This document shows positions 36,010 through 43,885 of a stretch of DNA of 64,000 bases, one piece after another (the stretch's first letter is position 1; each line of letters starts with the position of its first letter). The notes under the pieces are model-generated. The model did no database searches. It had not been told where the DNA came from and worked only from the letters and a program-made list of their open reading frames with translations. The translations under genes and the position numbers were made by a program. Origin of the DNA: Geitlerinema sp. BBD 1991-9 (GTDB lineage: Bacteria > Cyanobacteriota > Cyanobacteriia > Cyanobacteriales > Geitlerinemataceae); NCBI GenBank assembly GCA_001657325.1, contig LWRO01000003.1, positions 162,082-226,081 on the forward strand. The letters run 5' to 3'.

Positions 36010-36870
36010 GTGTTACACCCTGATAGCATCGAACGCTGTCTCGTCTGGGGGCAGGTTCAAGCCAGTTGGGAACTCTACCGCAGTGCAATCGCATCCTACG
36101 ATCGAGCGATTGCTTACGACCCCAGTTGCGCGCGCGCTTGGTTTGAGAAGGGATCGCTTTTGTTGAAGCTCAAACGCTACGATGCGGCACTCGAAGCGTT
36201 CAACACAGCGATCGGGCTGAACGATACCCACGGGACTTGGTGGCATCACCAAAGTCAGGCGTTGGCTGCCTGCCAGCAATGGGAAGCCGCACTCACAGCC
36301 TCTCAGCGGGCGCTCGAACTCGATGCCGAAAATCCTAAATTTTGGCAGCACCGCGCGGTCGTCCTCGATACCCTCGATCGAACGGGAGAAGCTTGCTTGA
36401 GCGTTGCCCGGGCCGCAGCACTCAAACCCGACAACGTCAATATTTTCTTACAGTACGGCGCGATTTTAGAACGCTTAGGGCTGCATTGTGAAGCTCTCGA
36501 TCGTTACAATCGAGCGGGGCAACTCCAACCGGACAACCCGCGCGTCTGGCTATCCAAAGCTTGGGTATTACTCAAACTCTATCGTTTGCCCGAGGCCTTG
36601 GACTGTAGCGAACGGGCCAAACGCCTCGCCCCCGATCGTCCAGAAACTTGGACGGCATTCGGTGATGTTTTATGTCAGTTGAACCGTTATCTCGAGGCGA
36701 TCGAAGCTTACCGTCACGCACTCTCCCTATCCGCAGACCCGCAGAACGCCCGTAAATCCCTTCGTAAAGCTTGCTCTCGGTGTCTACTGCAGCGTTGGTG
36801 TTCCCTGTTAAAACCCTTGCAACCTCATCGCTGGCTCCACTGGCTCGAGCGATTTCGCTGGCTGGTTTGA
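36010..36870 (+). CDS. TPR-repeat protein
   Basis: 286 residues from a GTG at 36010, with GGAG about 10 bases upstream. About six tetratricopeptide repeats are visible, including YRSAIASYDRAIAYDPSCAR, ALEAFNTAIGLNDTHGTWW, ALDRYNRAGQLQPDNPRVW and AIEAYRHALSLSADPQNARK. The C-terminus is basic and Trp/Leu-rich (RWCSLLKPLQPHRWLHWLER), perhaps a membrane-associated tail. TPR arrays are protein-protein interaction scaffolds. The partner is unknown and there is no adjacent gene on the same strand to suggest one. Confidence 0.82.
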   Translation: MLHPDSIERCLVWGQVQASWELYRSAIASYDRAIAYDPSCARAWFEKGSLLLKLKRYDAALEAFNTAIGLNDTHGTWWHHQSQALAACQQWEAALTASQRALELDAENPKFWQHRAVVLDTLDRTGEACLSVARAAALKPDNVNIFLQYGAILERLGLHCEALDRYNRAGQLQPDNPRVWLSKAWVLLKLYRLPEALDCSERAKRLAPDRPETWTAFGDVLCQLNRYLEAIEAYRHALSLSADPQNARKSLRKACSRCLLQRWCSLLKPLQPHRWLHWLERFRWLV

Positions 36871-37048
36871 CTGTTTGTTTAAAAATGTAACAAATCCTTG
36901 ACATTGAATCCCAAATTGCAAACTAAATCGCCTCAGACATTGGAGATCGAAAATGCGATTTCCCTTCGTTTTTTTTGAGATACCTCAATCGTTAGCGACA
37001 ACATAACTTTGCAATAGAATGTTAAGGTCGATCGTACAATATGCAGTA

Positions 37049-37077
37049 TTGACAAATCGATCGCATTTCGTTATCAC
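37049..37077 (+). promoter_or_regulatory. Candidate sigma70-type promoter of petJ
   Basis: TTGACA at 37049-37054 and TATCAC at 37072-37077 are separated by 17 bases. They lie about 40 bases before the petJ start. The -35 box is perfect, the -10 box is imperfect. No NtcA-type GTA-N8-TAC site was found. Confidence 0.4.
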
Positions 37078-37118
37078 GTAAATTGGCTTTGTCTATTCAA
37101 GCAGAGGAGAACGCAATC

Positions 37119-37451
37119 TTGAAAAAGCTCGTTTCCGCAATCGTACTTGCCCTTGCAGTTACGATTTTCGCTTTCGGTCGTCCCGCCTGGGCCGCCGATC
37201 TCGCCAACGGCGCAAAACTTTTCAGTGCCAACTGTGCCGCTTGTCACATGGGTGGTGGCAACGTGGTTAACGCAGCCAAAACCCTGAAAAAAGACGCTTT
37301 AGAAAAATACGGAATGAACTCCATCGACGCGATTAAGACGCAAGTGACCAACGGTAAAAACGCGATGCCCGCGTTCGGCGGTCGCCTGTCTGCTGACGAT
37401 ATCGAAGATGTCGCGTCTTACGTGCTGTCGCAATCTGAAAAAGGTTGGTAA
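37119..37451 (+). CDS. petJ: Cytochrome c6 (soluble photosynthetic electron carrier)
   Basis: 110-residue precursor. A signal peptide of about 25 residues ([18 protein letters not shown], cut after AWA) leads to a mature protein starting [23 protein letters not shown] binds haem covalently, and the Met in [20 protein letters not shown] is the axial ligand. The C-terminus [10 protein letters not shown] is typical. It carries electrons from cytochrome b6f to photosystem I or cytochrome oxidase in the thylakoid lumen. I chose the TTG at 37119 because AGAGGAGA lies 8 bases before it and translation begins directly with the basic signal-peptide end. A TTG 36 bases upstream is less likely. Confidence 0.95.
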   Translation: MKKLVSAIVLALAVTIFAFGRPAWAADLANGAKLFSANCAACHMGGGNVVNAAKTLKKDALEKYGMNSIDAIKTQVTNGKNAMPAFGGRLSADDIEDVASYVLSQSEKGW

Positions 37452-37558
37452 ACGGCGTTTCGCGCGTCGCCTTCCAACGCAAAACTGCAGTGCGTCCTAG
37501 CTTTGCTCGTTCGATTCCACGATCGATCCAGTAAAGCCAGGGCGCGCTTTTGCAGTGG

Positions 37559-37599
37559 ACAGCGAGCAGTAAGGACAGGTGACTGCTCGCTGTTTCTTC
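37559..37599 (+). terminator. Rho-independent terminator of petJ
   Basis: ACAGCGAGCAGT at 37559-37570 pairs perfectly with ACTGCTCGCTGT at 37582-37593 across an 11-base loop, followed by TTCTTCC. It lies about 110 bases after the petJ stop and just before the opposing small ORF. Confidence 0.7.
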
Positions 37600-37618
37600 C
37601 CCTCTACGAAGTGACGAG

Positions 37619-37714
37619 TTAGCCGCCTCGGGCGAAAGAAACCATGATGAGAGCAGAAAGGAGGAGTCCGGGGGAGAGGAGGAGAACGAGCATGAAGAGA
37701 TCGTGGGTGTTCAT
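37619..37714 (-). CDS. 31-residue single-helix membrane peptide
   Basis: ATG at 37714 preceded by GAGGAA at 6 bases. The peptide begins MNTHDLFMLVLLLSPGLLLS and ends LIMVSFARGG. One hydrophobic helix with a short polar N-terminus and a small basic C-terminus gives it the look of small photosynthetic-complex subunits (PetM/PetN/PsaM/PsbX size class). It matches none of those I can recall. The strong ribosome-binding site and composition favour a real gene. It is convergent with petJ, which may hint at an electron-transport role (inference). Confidence 0.6.
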   Translation of the reverse strand: MNTHDLFMLVLLLSPGLLLSALIMVSFARGG

Positions 37715-37820
37715 GAATTTCCTCGTGAAACAGTCGTTTGGACTGGGGATTGCTTCTGTAGCATAAAAGACGTTGCTCGATCGAGCGGTTGGCTTTGCGT
37801 TTTTTTAACCTCGATCGACC

Positions 37821-38483
37821 CTACAACCGTTCGAGCCAAGCTTTGACTCGATCGAGTTCTAGAGGTAAACCATCCTGAATCTCAGCTCGACTCTCCCCTT
37901 TCAAGGTATACGTTTCGGGAGCATCCGGCCGCTCTCGCATCAGTTGCGTCTGTTCCACTAAATTCAGGGTCTTGGCTTCGACTAAATACAGCCGCGCGTC
38001 CGTCCCGTACACGGTCAAAGCGCCATACCAACCTTTTTCGTTGAGATACCAGTAGGTTTCCGAATCGTTCGGATTGTTGGTTTCGTACAGACACAACACG
38101 AGCTGTGTATCCGCAGGCGAAACGGCATCCTTCTGAGGCGGCCAGTTATCGAGACCCGAGACGGCCCCGAGAACCTCGTAATTGCTGTTCGGTGTATCGC
38201 GAACCACCACGATCGAACTCGAGGCGACTTCACCTTCGTACACTTTCGCCGGGGAAAGTGCAAACGTCGATTTTTCGCTTTCAGCCACTCGCCCCTCACT
38301 GACTTTGACAACTCGGCAAATCGAAGCGAGTGCGTCGCCAATCGGCTTGGTCTTCACCGGCTCGGGGGTCGTACTCGACAACTCGACCGCTGCGGGATCG
38401 GACTCGGTCATCGGCATCTGAGCGCGACATCCGATCGACAACCCAGCGAGTCCTAAAATAATAGCCCAACGTCGTACTTGCAT
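37821..38483 (-). CDS. Putative lipoprotein of unknown function
   Basis: 220 residues. The N-terminus MQVRRWAIILGLAGLSIGC is a lipoprotein signal with a lipobox (LSIG followed by Cys at position 19). The mature part has a Ser/Thr/Pro-rich linker and a globular domain with ICRVVKVSEGRVAESEKSTF, LVLCLYETNNPNDSETYWYL and LYLVEAKTLNLVEQTQL. Two conserved-looking Cys remain. No known domain recognised. Predicted to be anchored in the periplasmic or outer membrane. Confidence 0.7.
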   Translation of the reverse strand: MQVRRWAIILGLAGLSIGCRAQMPMTESDPAAVELSSTTPEPVKTKPIGDALASICRVVKVSEGRVAESEKSTFALSPAKVYEGEVASSSIVVVRDTPNSNYEVLGAVSGLDNWPPQKDAVSPADTQLVLCLYETNNPNDSETYWYLNEKGWYGALTVYGTDARLYLVEAKTLNLVEQTQLMRERPDAPETYTLKGESRAEIQDGLPLELDRVKAWLERL

Positions 38484-38833
38484 CTAGCAGTTAATCCTCG
38501 TTCGATCGAACTTCACAGGTGAGGCTAGTTTTGCGAACTATTTCGTAGGATTATACCGCCTTTCCTGACGTTAGCTCGTTTGCAAAAATGGCGAAATTGC
38601 GTTGTCCTTTACGCGGTTCTGAGAAATACAGAAAACGCCAAAAAATTTGTAAAATCCCTTGCTGTTTTTCACAAAATCTCGTTAGAATATCGACCGGCGA
38701 ACCCTCCGAATTCTCAATTTTATCGACACCATCGGCTACCGTTTCCGGCAAAAGCCGATCGATCGTTGAGGAAATACCCAGGTTCGCGGTGAATCTGGGT
38801 TCGTTCTTGTCTTTTCGTATCTTGCCGACGGTC

Positions 38834-40189
38834 ATGTCTCGATCGACCATTCAACCCGCCCTCGTCACCCAAGTTTTACCGAGTTCAATCGCCGAAGAAA
38901 TTGGCTTTGAACCCGGAGATCGATTGGTCTCCATTAACGGCATGGCACCGCGAGATCTCATCGACTATCAATTTTTGTGTGCGGACGAATTCCTGACGTT
39001 AGAGGTTCTCGACGCCAACGGCGAGCGGCACGAAGTCGAGATCGAAAAAGACTACGACGACGATTTAGGCTTAGAGTTCGAGTCGGCACTGTTCGATGGT
39101 TTGATTCAGTGTAACAACCGTTGTCCTTTTTGTTTTATCGACCAAAAACCCCCAGGAATGCGAGATACCTTGTATCTCAAAGACGACGATTACCGCCTGA
39201 GCTTCCTCTACGGCTCCTATTTAACCCTGACGAACCTTCCACCGGCGGAGTGGGAGCGCATCGAGCAAATGCGCCTGTCGCCCCTCTACGTCTCCGTTCA
39301 CGCCACGGAAGCCGACGTTCGATCGAGACTCCTCAAAAATCCTCGAGCTGGGTTAATTCTCGAACAGTTGCAATGGTTCCAAACGCGGCGATTGCAAATT
39401 CACGCCCAGGTTGTCGTCTGTCCCGGTATCAACGATGGCGCTCACCTCGATCGAACGTTACGAGATCTGGCGAAATTTGGCGGTGGAGAGGTTCCCGCTG
39501 TGGCTTCTGTCGCTGTCGTTCCCGTCGGATTGACGCGGTTCCGCCCTCCAGAAGACGAGTTAGTCCCCGTCTCGCCCGCAGATGCCAAAGCCACGATCGA
39601 GCAGGTGCAAACCCGACAAAACGAGTTTCGCCAGCAATTGGGATCGACGTTTGCTTGGTTAGCCGATGAATGGTTTCTCATCGCTGGCCTTGAAATGCCT
39701 GCAACGGAGGATTACGAAGATTACCCGCAAATCGATAACGGTGTGGGGTCGATTCGCCTGTTTCTCGATCGATTCGCCGAAGAGGCCGATCGACTGTTAC
39801 CCGATACGGTATTGCCACCTCGCCGTCTGACGTGGGTGGTGGGGAATGCCGTAAGAACGGCATTCGACGAAATCCTCGATCGACTCAACTGCGTCAACGG
39901 CTTAAACGTCGAAATGCTCCCCCTCAACAGCGACTTTTGGGGACAAGACATCAGCGTCACGGGCGTTCTCACTGGAATTGACGTTGTACGAGGATTGCGA
40001 GATCGTGAGGTCGGCGACGCCATCGTGTTACCCACCGTCATGTTAAAACACGGCGAAACCCGATTTCTCGACGATGTCACCGTGGCCGATATCGAACGGG
40101 AGTTCGGCGTTCCCGTGTTGTTAGCCAACGATACCGAAGGCTTCATTCAATGTTGTCTTAGTGAGATTCCCGTTCTCGTTAAGGGTTAG
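38834..40189 (+). CDS. PDZ-radical SAM-DUF512 protein (cyanobacterial TIGR03279-like)
   Basis: 451 residues from the ATG at 38834. Residues 10-55 form a PDZ-like domain (VLPSSIAEEIGFEPGDRLVS). A CxxxCxxC motif (CNNRCPFCFIDQ) at about residues 95-102 ligates a 4Fe-4S cluster in the radical-SAM style. The DUF512 domain follows, with SPLYVSVHATEADVRSRLL and VVVCPGINDGAHLDRTL; the end has PTVMLKHGETRFLDDVTVAD. Proteins of this family are conserved in cyanobacteria as a putative FeS-linked enzyme or chaperone; the reaction is not known. An in-frame start at 38588 would add 82 residues without family features. Confidence 0.88.
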   Translation: MSRSTIQPALVTQVLPSSIAEEIGFEPGDRLVSINGMAPRDLIDYQFLCADEFLTLEVLDANGERHEVEIEKDYDDDLGLEFESALFDGLIQCNNRCPFCFIDQKPPGMRDTLYLKDDDYRLSFLYGSYLTLTNLPPAEWERIEQMRLSPLYVSVHATEADVRSRLLKNPRAGLILEQLQWFQTRRLQIHAQVVVCPGINDGAHLDRTLRDLAKFGGGEVPAVASVAVVPVGLTRFRPPEDELVPVSPADAKATIEQVQTRQNEFRQQLGSTFAWLADEWFLIAGLEMPATEDYEDYPQIDNGVGSIRLFLDRFAEEADRLLPDTVLPPRRLTWVVGNAVRTAFDEILDRLNCVNGLNVEMLPLNSDFWGQDISVTGVLTGIDVVRGLRDREVGDAIVLPTVMLKHGETRFLDDVTVADIEREFGVPVLLANDTEGFIQCCLSEIPVLVKG

Positions 40190-40591
40190 CAGAACAGCAG
40201 TTGGGCTTCCAAAGATTGACTCGAAGCCGTGGCATCGCAATCAACTCAACCGTTCCGTTGTCGTGACGCTGCCAACCCTTGGCTTCGACGAGTGGAGTAA
40301 GGAGCAAAGTCAGTGAGGTGTTTCGCATCAGCCGTAATACCATTTTTAAAGATTCATGCCATAGATGTCTGTCGGGGCGAACACCGTTCGCCCAAGTTCA
40401 GCCGAAGATCTCTAGCCGGATTATCGAGAAATGGTATAACACGATTGACTTTTGGCTCAAGCGCAAAGCGGAGACCGGGAATTTTCGAGCCAAGTCTTAG
40501 CCTCCTCTCGGTCACGGCCACCCAATCACCGACTGGGAAAAGTTTCGAGCCTTTGTTCGACAGCACGTCGATAAAGCTTATGAATATTCTA
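40190..40591. other. Intergenic region between the radical-SAM gene and msrP, holding a MITE
   Basis: About 400 bases between genes that converge. Apart from the MITE at 40337-40437 I see no gene or clear terminator. Short frames here run through the MITE and are not believable as genes. Confidence 0.5.
40337..40437. mobile_element. MITE family 2, copy 2 (inverted relative to copy 1)
   Basis: 101 bases bounded by ATACCATTT and AAATGGTAT; it matches copy 1 at 29311-29411 in the opposite orientation with only a few differences (for example GCCGGATTATCGAG versus the copy 1 end CTCGATAATCCTGC). It has the internal GGCGAACACCGTTCGCC hairpin. Confidence 0.82.
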
Positions 40592-41578
40592 TCAAGAATA
40601 CAAATTTGCCACGTACTCTTCATAGCCGTTATACAGCAAGGTCGGGCGTACTTCCCAGGAAAACGACGCTCCAGGGCCTATCATCCGCTCTTGAGCTTGC
40701 GACCATCGAGGATGCGGTTTGTTTGGATTGACGTTCGCTTCAAATCCGTACTCGTTCGGAACTAACGTATTCCAAAATGTAGCGGGTTGCTCTTCCAAAA
40801 ACTCGATTTTAACGATCGATTTCGCCCCCTTAAATCCGTACTTCCAAGGAACGACCATCCGTATCGGCGCACCATGTTGTTTTGGAAGCGTATGCCCGTA
40901 AATTCCCGTCGCAAAAAAGGCAAGATCGTTAGCCATTTCCTCGATCGTCAAACCTTCTGTATACGGCCACGGCAAGCTGTTCGGCCGCCAACCCGGGCCC
41001 GGTGTCACTTTGGCGTCGTAGTAGGAGGTAAAGCGAACGAACTTGGCGTTGCTTTGAGGTTCGACATCTTCTAATAACAAACGCATGGGAAATCCCGCCC
41101 AGGGAACGACCATCGCCCAAGCTTCAACACACCGGAAACGATAGATCCGCTCTTCAATGGGAAACCGGCGCTGTAAGTCTTCGAGATCGTAGGTGCGTGG
41201 ATTTTTGACCAAGCCACTCACTTCGACTTTCCAATCGTCTGTGGGAAGCGCCTGTGCTGCTTGCCAGATCGATTTGTTACCGCCAAACTCGTAAAAGTTA
41301 TTGTAGCGAGCGGCAAGGTCGCGAGGGGTAATCGATCGATCGACTTCTGCAAAGTCGGGGTTGCGTGGAATGTCACCCAACGAAACTGTTCCAGCCGTGG
41401 GATCGCCAGTGGCTTCTGTGGCATCCCCACGGGATTGACACCCCGTCAGCGAAGCTGCGGTGGCACCGATTCCCAAGCCAATGAGACTTTTCATGAAGCG
41501 ACGTCGGTTGAAAAAGACGGCTTCGGGTGTAACGTCTCGTTCTGAAATTTCCCAAGATTTGCGAATACGAACAAACAC
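40592..41578 (-). CDS. msrP: Protein-methionine-sulfoxide reductase, molybdopterin catalytic subunit
   Basis: 328 residues. A twin-arginine signal (NRRRFMKSLIGLGIGATAAS) directs export through Tat. Mo-cofactor domain motifs follow: NNFYEFGGNKSIWQAAQAL, WKVEVSGLVKNPRTYDLEDL, and YRFRCVEAWAMVVPWAGFP, in which the Cys ligates molybdenum. LPKQHGAPIRMVVPWKYGFK is the family C-terminal signature. MsrP (YedY) repairs oxidised methionines in periplasmic proteins. The haem partner MsrQ is not adjacent. I preferred a GTG at 41578 (upstream AAGAAGG) because the usual family start is at VFVRIRKSWEI; a TTG at 41602 would add 8 residues. Confidence 0.93.
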   Translation of the reverse strand: MFVRIRKSWEISERDVTPEAVFFNRRRFMKSLIGLGIGATAASLTGCQSRGDATEATGDPTAGTVSLGDIPRNPDFAEVDRSITPRDLAARYNNFYEFGGNKSIWQAAQALPTDDWKVEVSGLVKNPRTYDLEDLQRRFPIEERIYRFRCVEAWAMVVPWAGFPMRLLLEDVEPQSNAKFVRFTSYYDAKVTPGPGWRPNSLPWPYTEGLTIEEMANDLAFFATGIYGHTLPKQHGAPIRMVVPWKYGFKGAKSIVKIEFLEEQPATFWNTLVPNEYGFEANVNPNKPHPRWSQAQERMIGPGASFSWEVRPTLLYNGYEEYVANLYS

Positions 41579-41769
41579 GATTGGCTCGAACCTTCTTTGC
41601 AAAGCGTCTCGATTATCTTAACGTTTGCCGAGTTGAAGTTCGTCCGTCATGTTGGCGGTTCGATCGAGAATTGTAAGCCTGAAGAAGCGTCGTGTAGTGG
41701 GATTTGACGGCGTTTTCAGCGTTTTGAAGACGAAGAACGGAGGGTGCGCCTCTTGCAACGACGGTGAGT

Positions 41770-41850
41770 CAGTGCAGTTGCAAAGGGGCTGGCAGTTGCG
41801 AAATTTATGGCAAAGTGTCTGCAAAGGACTTGCAAAGTAATTGCAAAGTA
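41770..41850. repeat. Cluster of TTGCAAAG-like octamers
   Basis: Six variants of TTGCAAAG (one TTGCGAAA, one ATGGCAAAG) lie within 75 bases. The last three are about 11 bases apart, roughly one helical turn. They lie in the 316-base gap 41579-41894, which otherwise has no gene, and might be an operator array or a decayed minisatellite. Confidence 0.45.
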
Positions 41851-41894
41851 ACCGGATGTCGTCACGATGTTGCGTTCGTTCGAGTTGAAGTGTT

Positions 41895-42107
41895 TTAAAG
41901 CTTCAACGGAGACAGGGTACGGCTTCCCGCTAATACCAAGCCGAGAATCAACAGTTGCACGGGCCAAGGGGCGAGGGCAATGTCGAGGACGAAACACATG
42001 GCGGCAATGCCTAATGCAAACAAACGAGGAATCTCGTCCGACAGGTTCAAATACAGGTAGACCGCAATGAGAGCGGTTACAACCGAGATTATGACGATAG
42101 GTGACAT
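41895..42107 (-). CDS. Small two-helix membrane protein, conserved cyanobacterial type
   Basis: 70 residues; TCAGGAAA precedes the ATG. Two hydrophobic segments: PIVIISVVTALIAVYLYLNL and LFALGIAAMCFVLDIALAP, followed by WPVQLLILGLVLAGSR. There is a charged turn (SDEIPR) between them. It looks like a genuine thylakoid or plasma-membrane protein of unknown role. No operon partner. Confidence 0.65.
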   Translation of the reverse strand: MSPIVIISVVTALIAVYLYLNLSDEIPRLFALGIAAMCFVLDIALAPWPVQLLILGLVLAGSRTLSPLKL

Positions 42108-42476
42108 TTTCCTGACCGTAAATCTGAAAAAAACCTAAAACGGCCTAAAACAGGCGTTTCACATAAAGCCGTGTCAACTTTTATTAAGGCGTTGACCGCT
42201 ATTTGTTACACAGTGCCATCACTTATAGCACAAATTTGACAAAACGTGTAATTTAACTTCACAAGCCTGGTCGCTGTAGCGGCTAGGTATTGGTTGTGGA
42301 TGAGATATACCTAACATACCTTCTTCCAACCAATATGATAGCACTCTCGATCGAAACGATCTTAAAGTTTTGATGTAGATATTCGATCTGACTGCCTGGG
42401 TTTGACGGGGGTTCCCCACGCCTTCAACTATATTTCATCAGGGTTTTCGCGATTTCCGGAGAAAAACCTAATGCAA
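42108..42476. other. Intergenic region between two minus-strand genes
   Basis: About 370 bases with no gene. Nothing structured beyond a CTGTAGCGGCTAG imperfect repeat was noted. Confidence 0.4.
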
Positions 42477-43607
42477 TTAAATCTTGACAAACCATCCCAG
42501 TCGATAGAGAAGATAGGCAATCGTCCACCACGTCAGAACGTTAGCGACGGCATACGCGAGCGATCCGTCGATCGAACCCCATAAGGCTTGAAATACGTTT
42601 TCGTAAAGCCATCTTTGTGTTGAAATGGCACTGTCTCCACGACTGACACTCGTGTAAAGTAAAATCCTGGCGAGCAATCCCGAACCGACGAATACGGTAA
42701 TGGCGTTAACCCCCATAACGCGAAGGGGAAAGCTCCAACGTCGCCAGCCTAACACTTCGATCGAGTGGTAGCAAAACGCCAGTAACAACCCACACCATCC
42801 AGCACTATACATAACGTAGGAACTCGTCCAGAGGGACTTGTTAATGGGAAAAGTCGCTCCCCATAGGCTTCCGATTCCCAATCCCGCGATTCCCGCGACG
42901 ACGAGTCCCAAGGTCGTTTGTACGTCGGTTGGCTGTCGTCGCAACTGCTCGCCCGTGAAGTATCCCAGCAGCACCGTTACCGTGGCGGGAAGCGTACTCA
43001 GTAAACCTTCAGGATCGAAGGGCCCCCCTCGTAGTAAATGTTCGGAACCGAGAACCATTCGATCGACGTAACCGACAAGATTGCCTTCTAGGGAGAGATC
43101 GCCCGCACCGAAGCCGGGAACGGGAACGAGCATCATGGCGGCGTGATACCCCACTAACACGATTCCCGCTAACACCATCTGTTGTAGGGGTTTTAAGTTC
43201 AACACCACCAGAGAGGCGAGGAGATAGGTCAGACTAATGCGTTGAAGAACGCCCAAAATACGAATGGTTTCCCAATCGTAGGTGTAAAACCCGTTTAACA
43301 GCAGTCCTAAGCCGAATAAGATCGCACTGCGTCGAAGGATGCGCCCGTAAACCGCAGGGGGAATCGAACGAGTGCGGCGATATTTTGCGAAGGCAAAGGC
43401 CATCGCCACGCCGACGATAAATAAAAATGCAGGAAACACCAGATCGGTTGGCGTGAAACCATGCCATTCTGCGTGTCTTAGCGGAGGATAAACAAAGTCC
43501 CAACGACCGGGATTGTTGACGAGAATCATTGCCGCGATCGCGAGACCGCGAAATACGTCTAAAGAAATGAGGCGTTGAGATCGATCGAGGGGAGTCGTTG
43601 CTCTCAT
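42477..43607 (-). CDS. HGSNAT-like (DUF5009) membrane acyltransferase
   Basis: 376 residues, about ten helices. It begins with RLISLDVFRGLAIAAMILVN and HAEWHGFTPTDLVFPAFLFI, the conserved start of the heparan-alpha-glucosaminide N-acetyltransferase/YeiB-related family. Other motifs are FGLGLLLNGFYTYDWETIRI (family LGVLQRI region) and YVMYSAGWCGLLLAFCYHSI. The human family member transfers acetyl from cytosolic acetyl-CoA to a glucosamine across the membrane. A bacterial acceptor is unknown; cell-wall or surface sugars are likely (inference). Confidence 0.87.
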   Translation of the reverse strand: MRATTPLDRSQRLISLDVFRGLAIAAMILVNNPGRWDFVYPPLRHAEWHGFTPTDLVFPAFLFIVGVAMAFAFAKYRRTRSIPPAVYGRILRRSAILFGLGLLLNGFYTYDWETIRILGVLQRISLTYLLASLVVLNLKPLQQMVLAGIVLVGYHAAMMLVPVPGFGAGDLSLEGNLVGYVDRMVLGSEHLLRGGPFDPEGLLSTLPATVTVLLGYFTGEQLRRQPTDVQTTLGLVVAGIAGLGIGSLWGATFPINKSLWTSSYVMYSAGWCGLLLAFCYHSIEVLGWRRWSFPLRVMGVNAITVFVGSGLLARILLYTSVSRGDSAISTQRWLYENVFQALWGSIDGSLAYAVANVLTWWTIAYLLYRLGWFVKI

Positions 43608-43885
43608 GTTGGCTTGGAAGATACACCCGTCTCGAAACCTCGAACGGGAGGCATTGCGAAAAGGAAACGTTTGTCTCCTACACTCTACGGCGTTCTCGAT
43701 CGATCGAGAACTGAGAATTGGGCAAGTTCGTCACAAGCGATCGACATTTTACAGACCCCCCAGCGACCAAATATCCTTCTCTAAACTGCACTTCGATCGA
43801 TCCCGTTGCGTTCCTTTTGTCTGGCGTATCCAAAACGGGACGAAAGGGTTAGTTTAAGGTAGAGATCGAAGTTTGTTGCATTGCC

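Noticed and set aside
40279..40765. Plus-strand frames spanning the MITE and entering msrP
   Set aside because: They are read through the MITE and antisense to msrP; no independent support.
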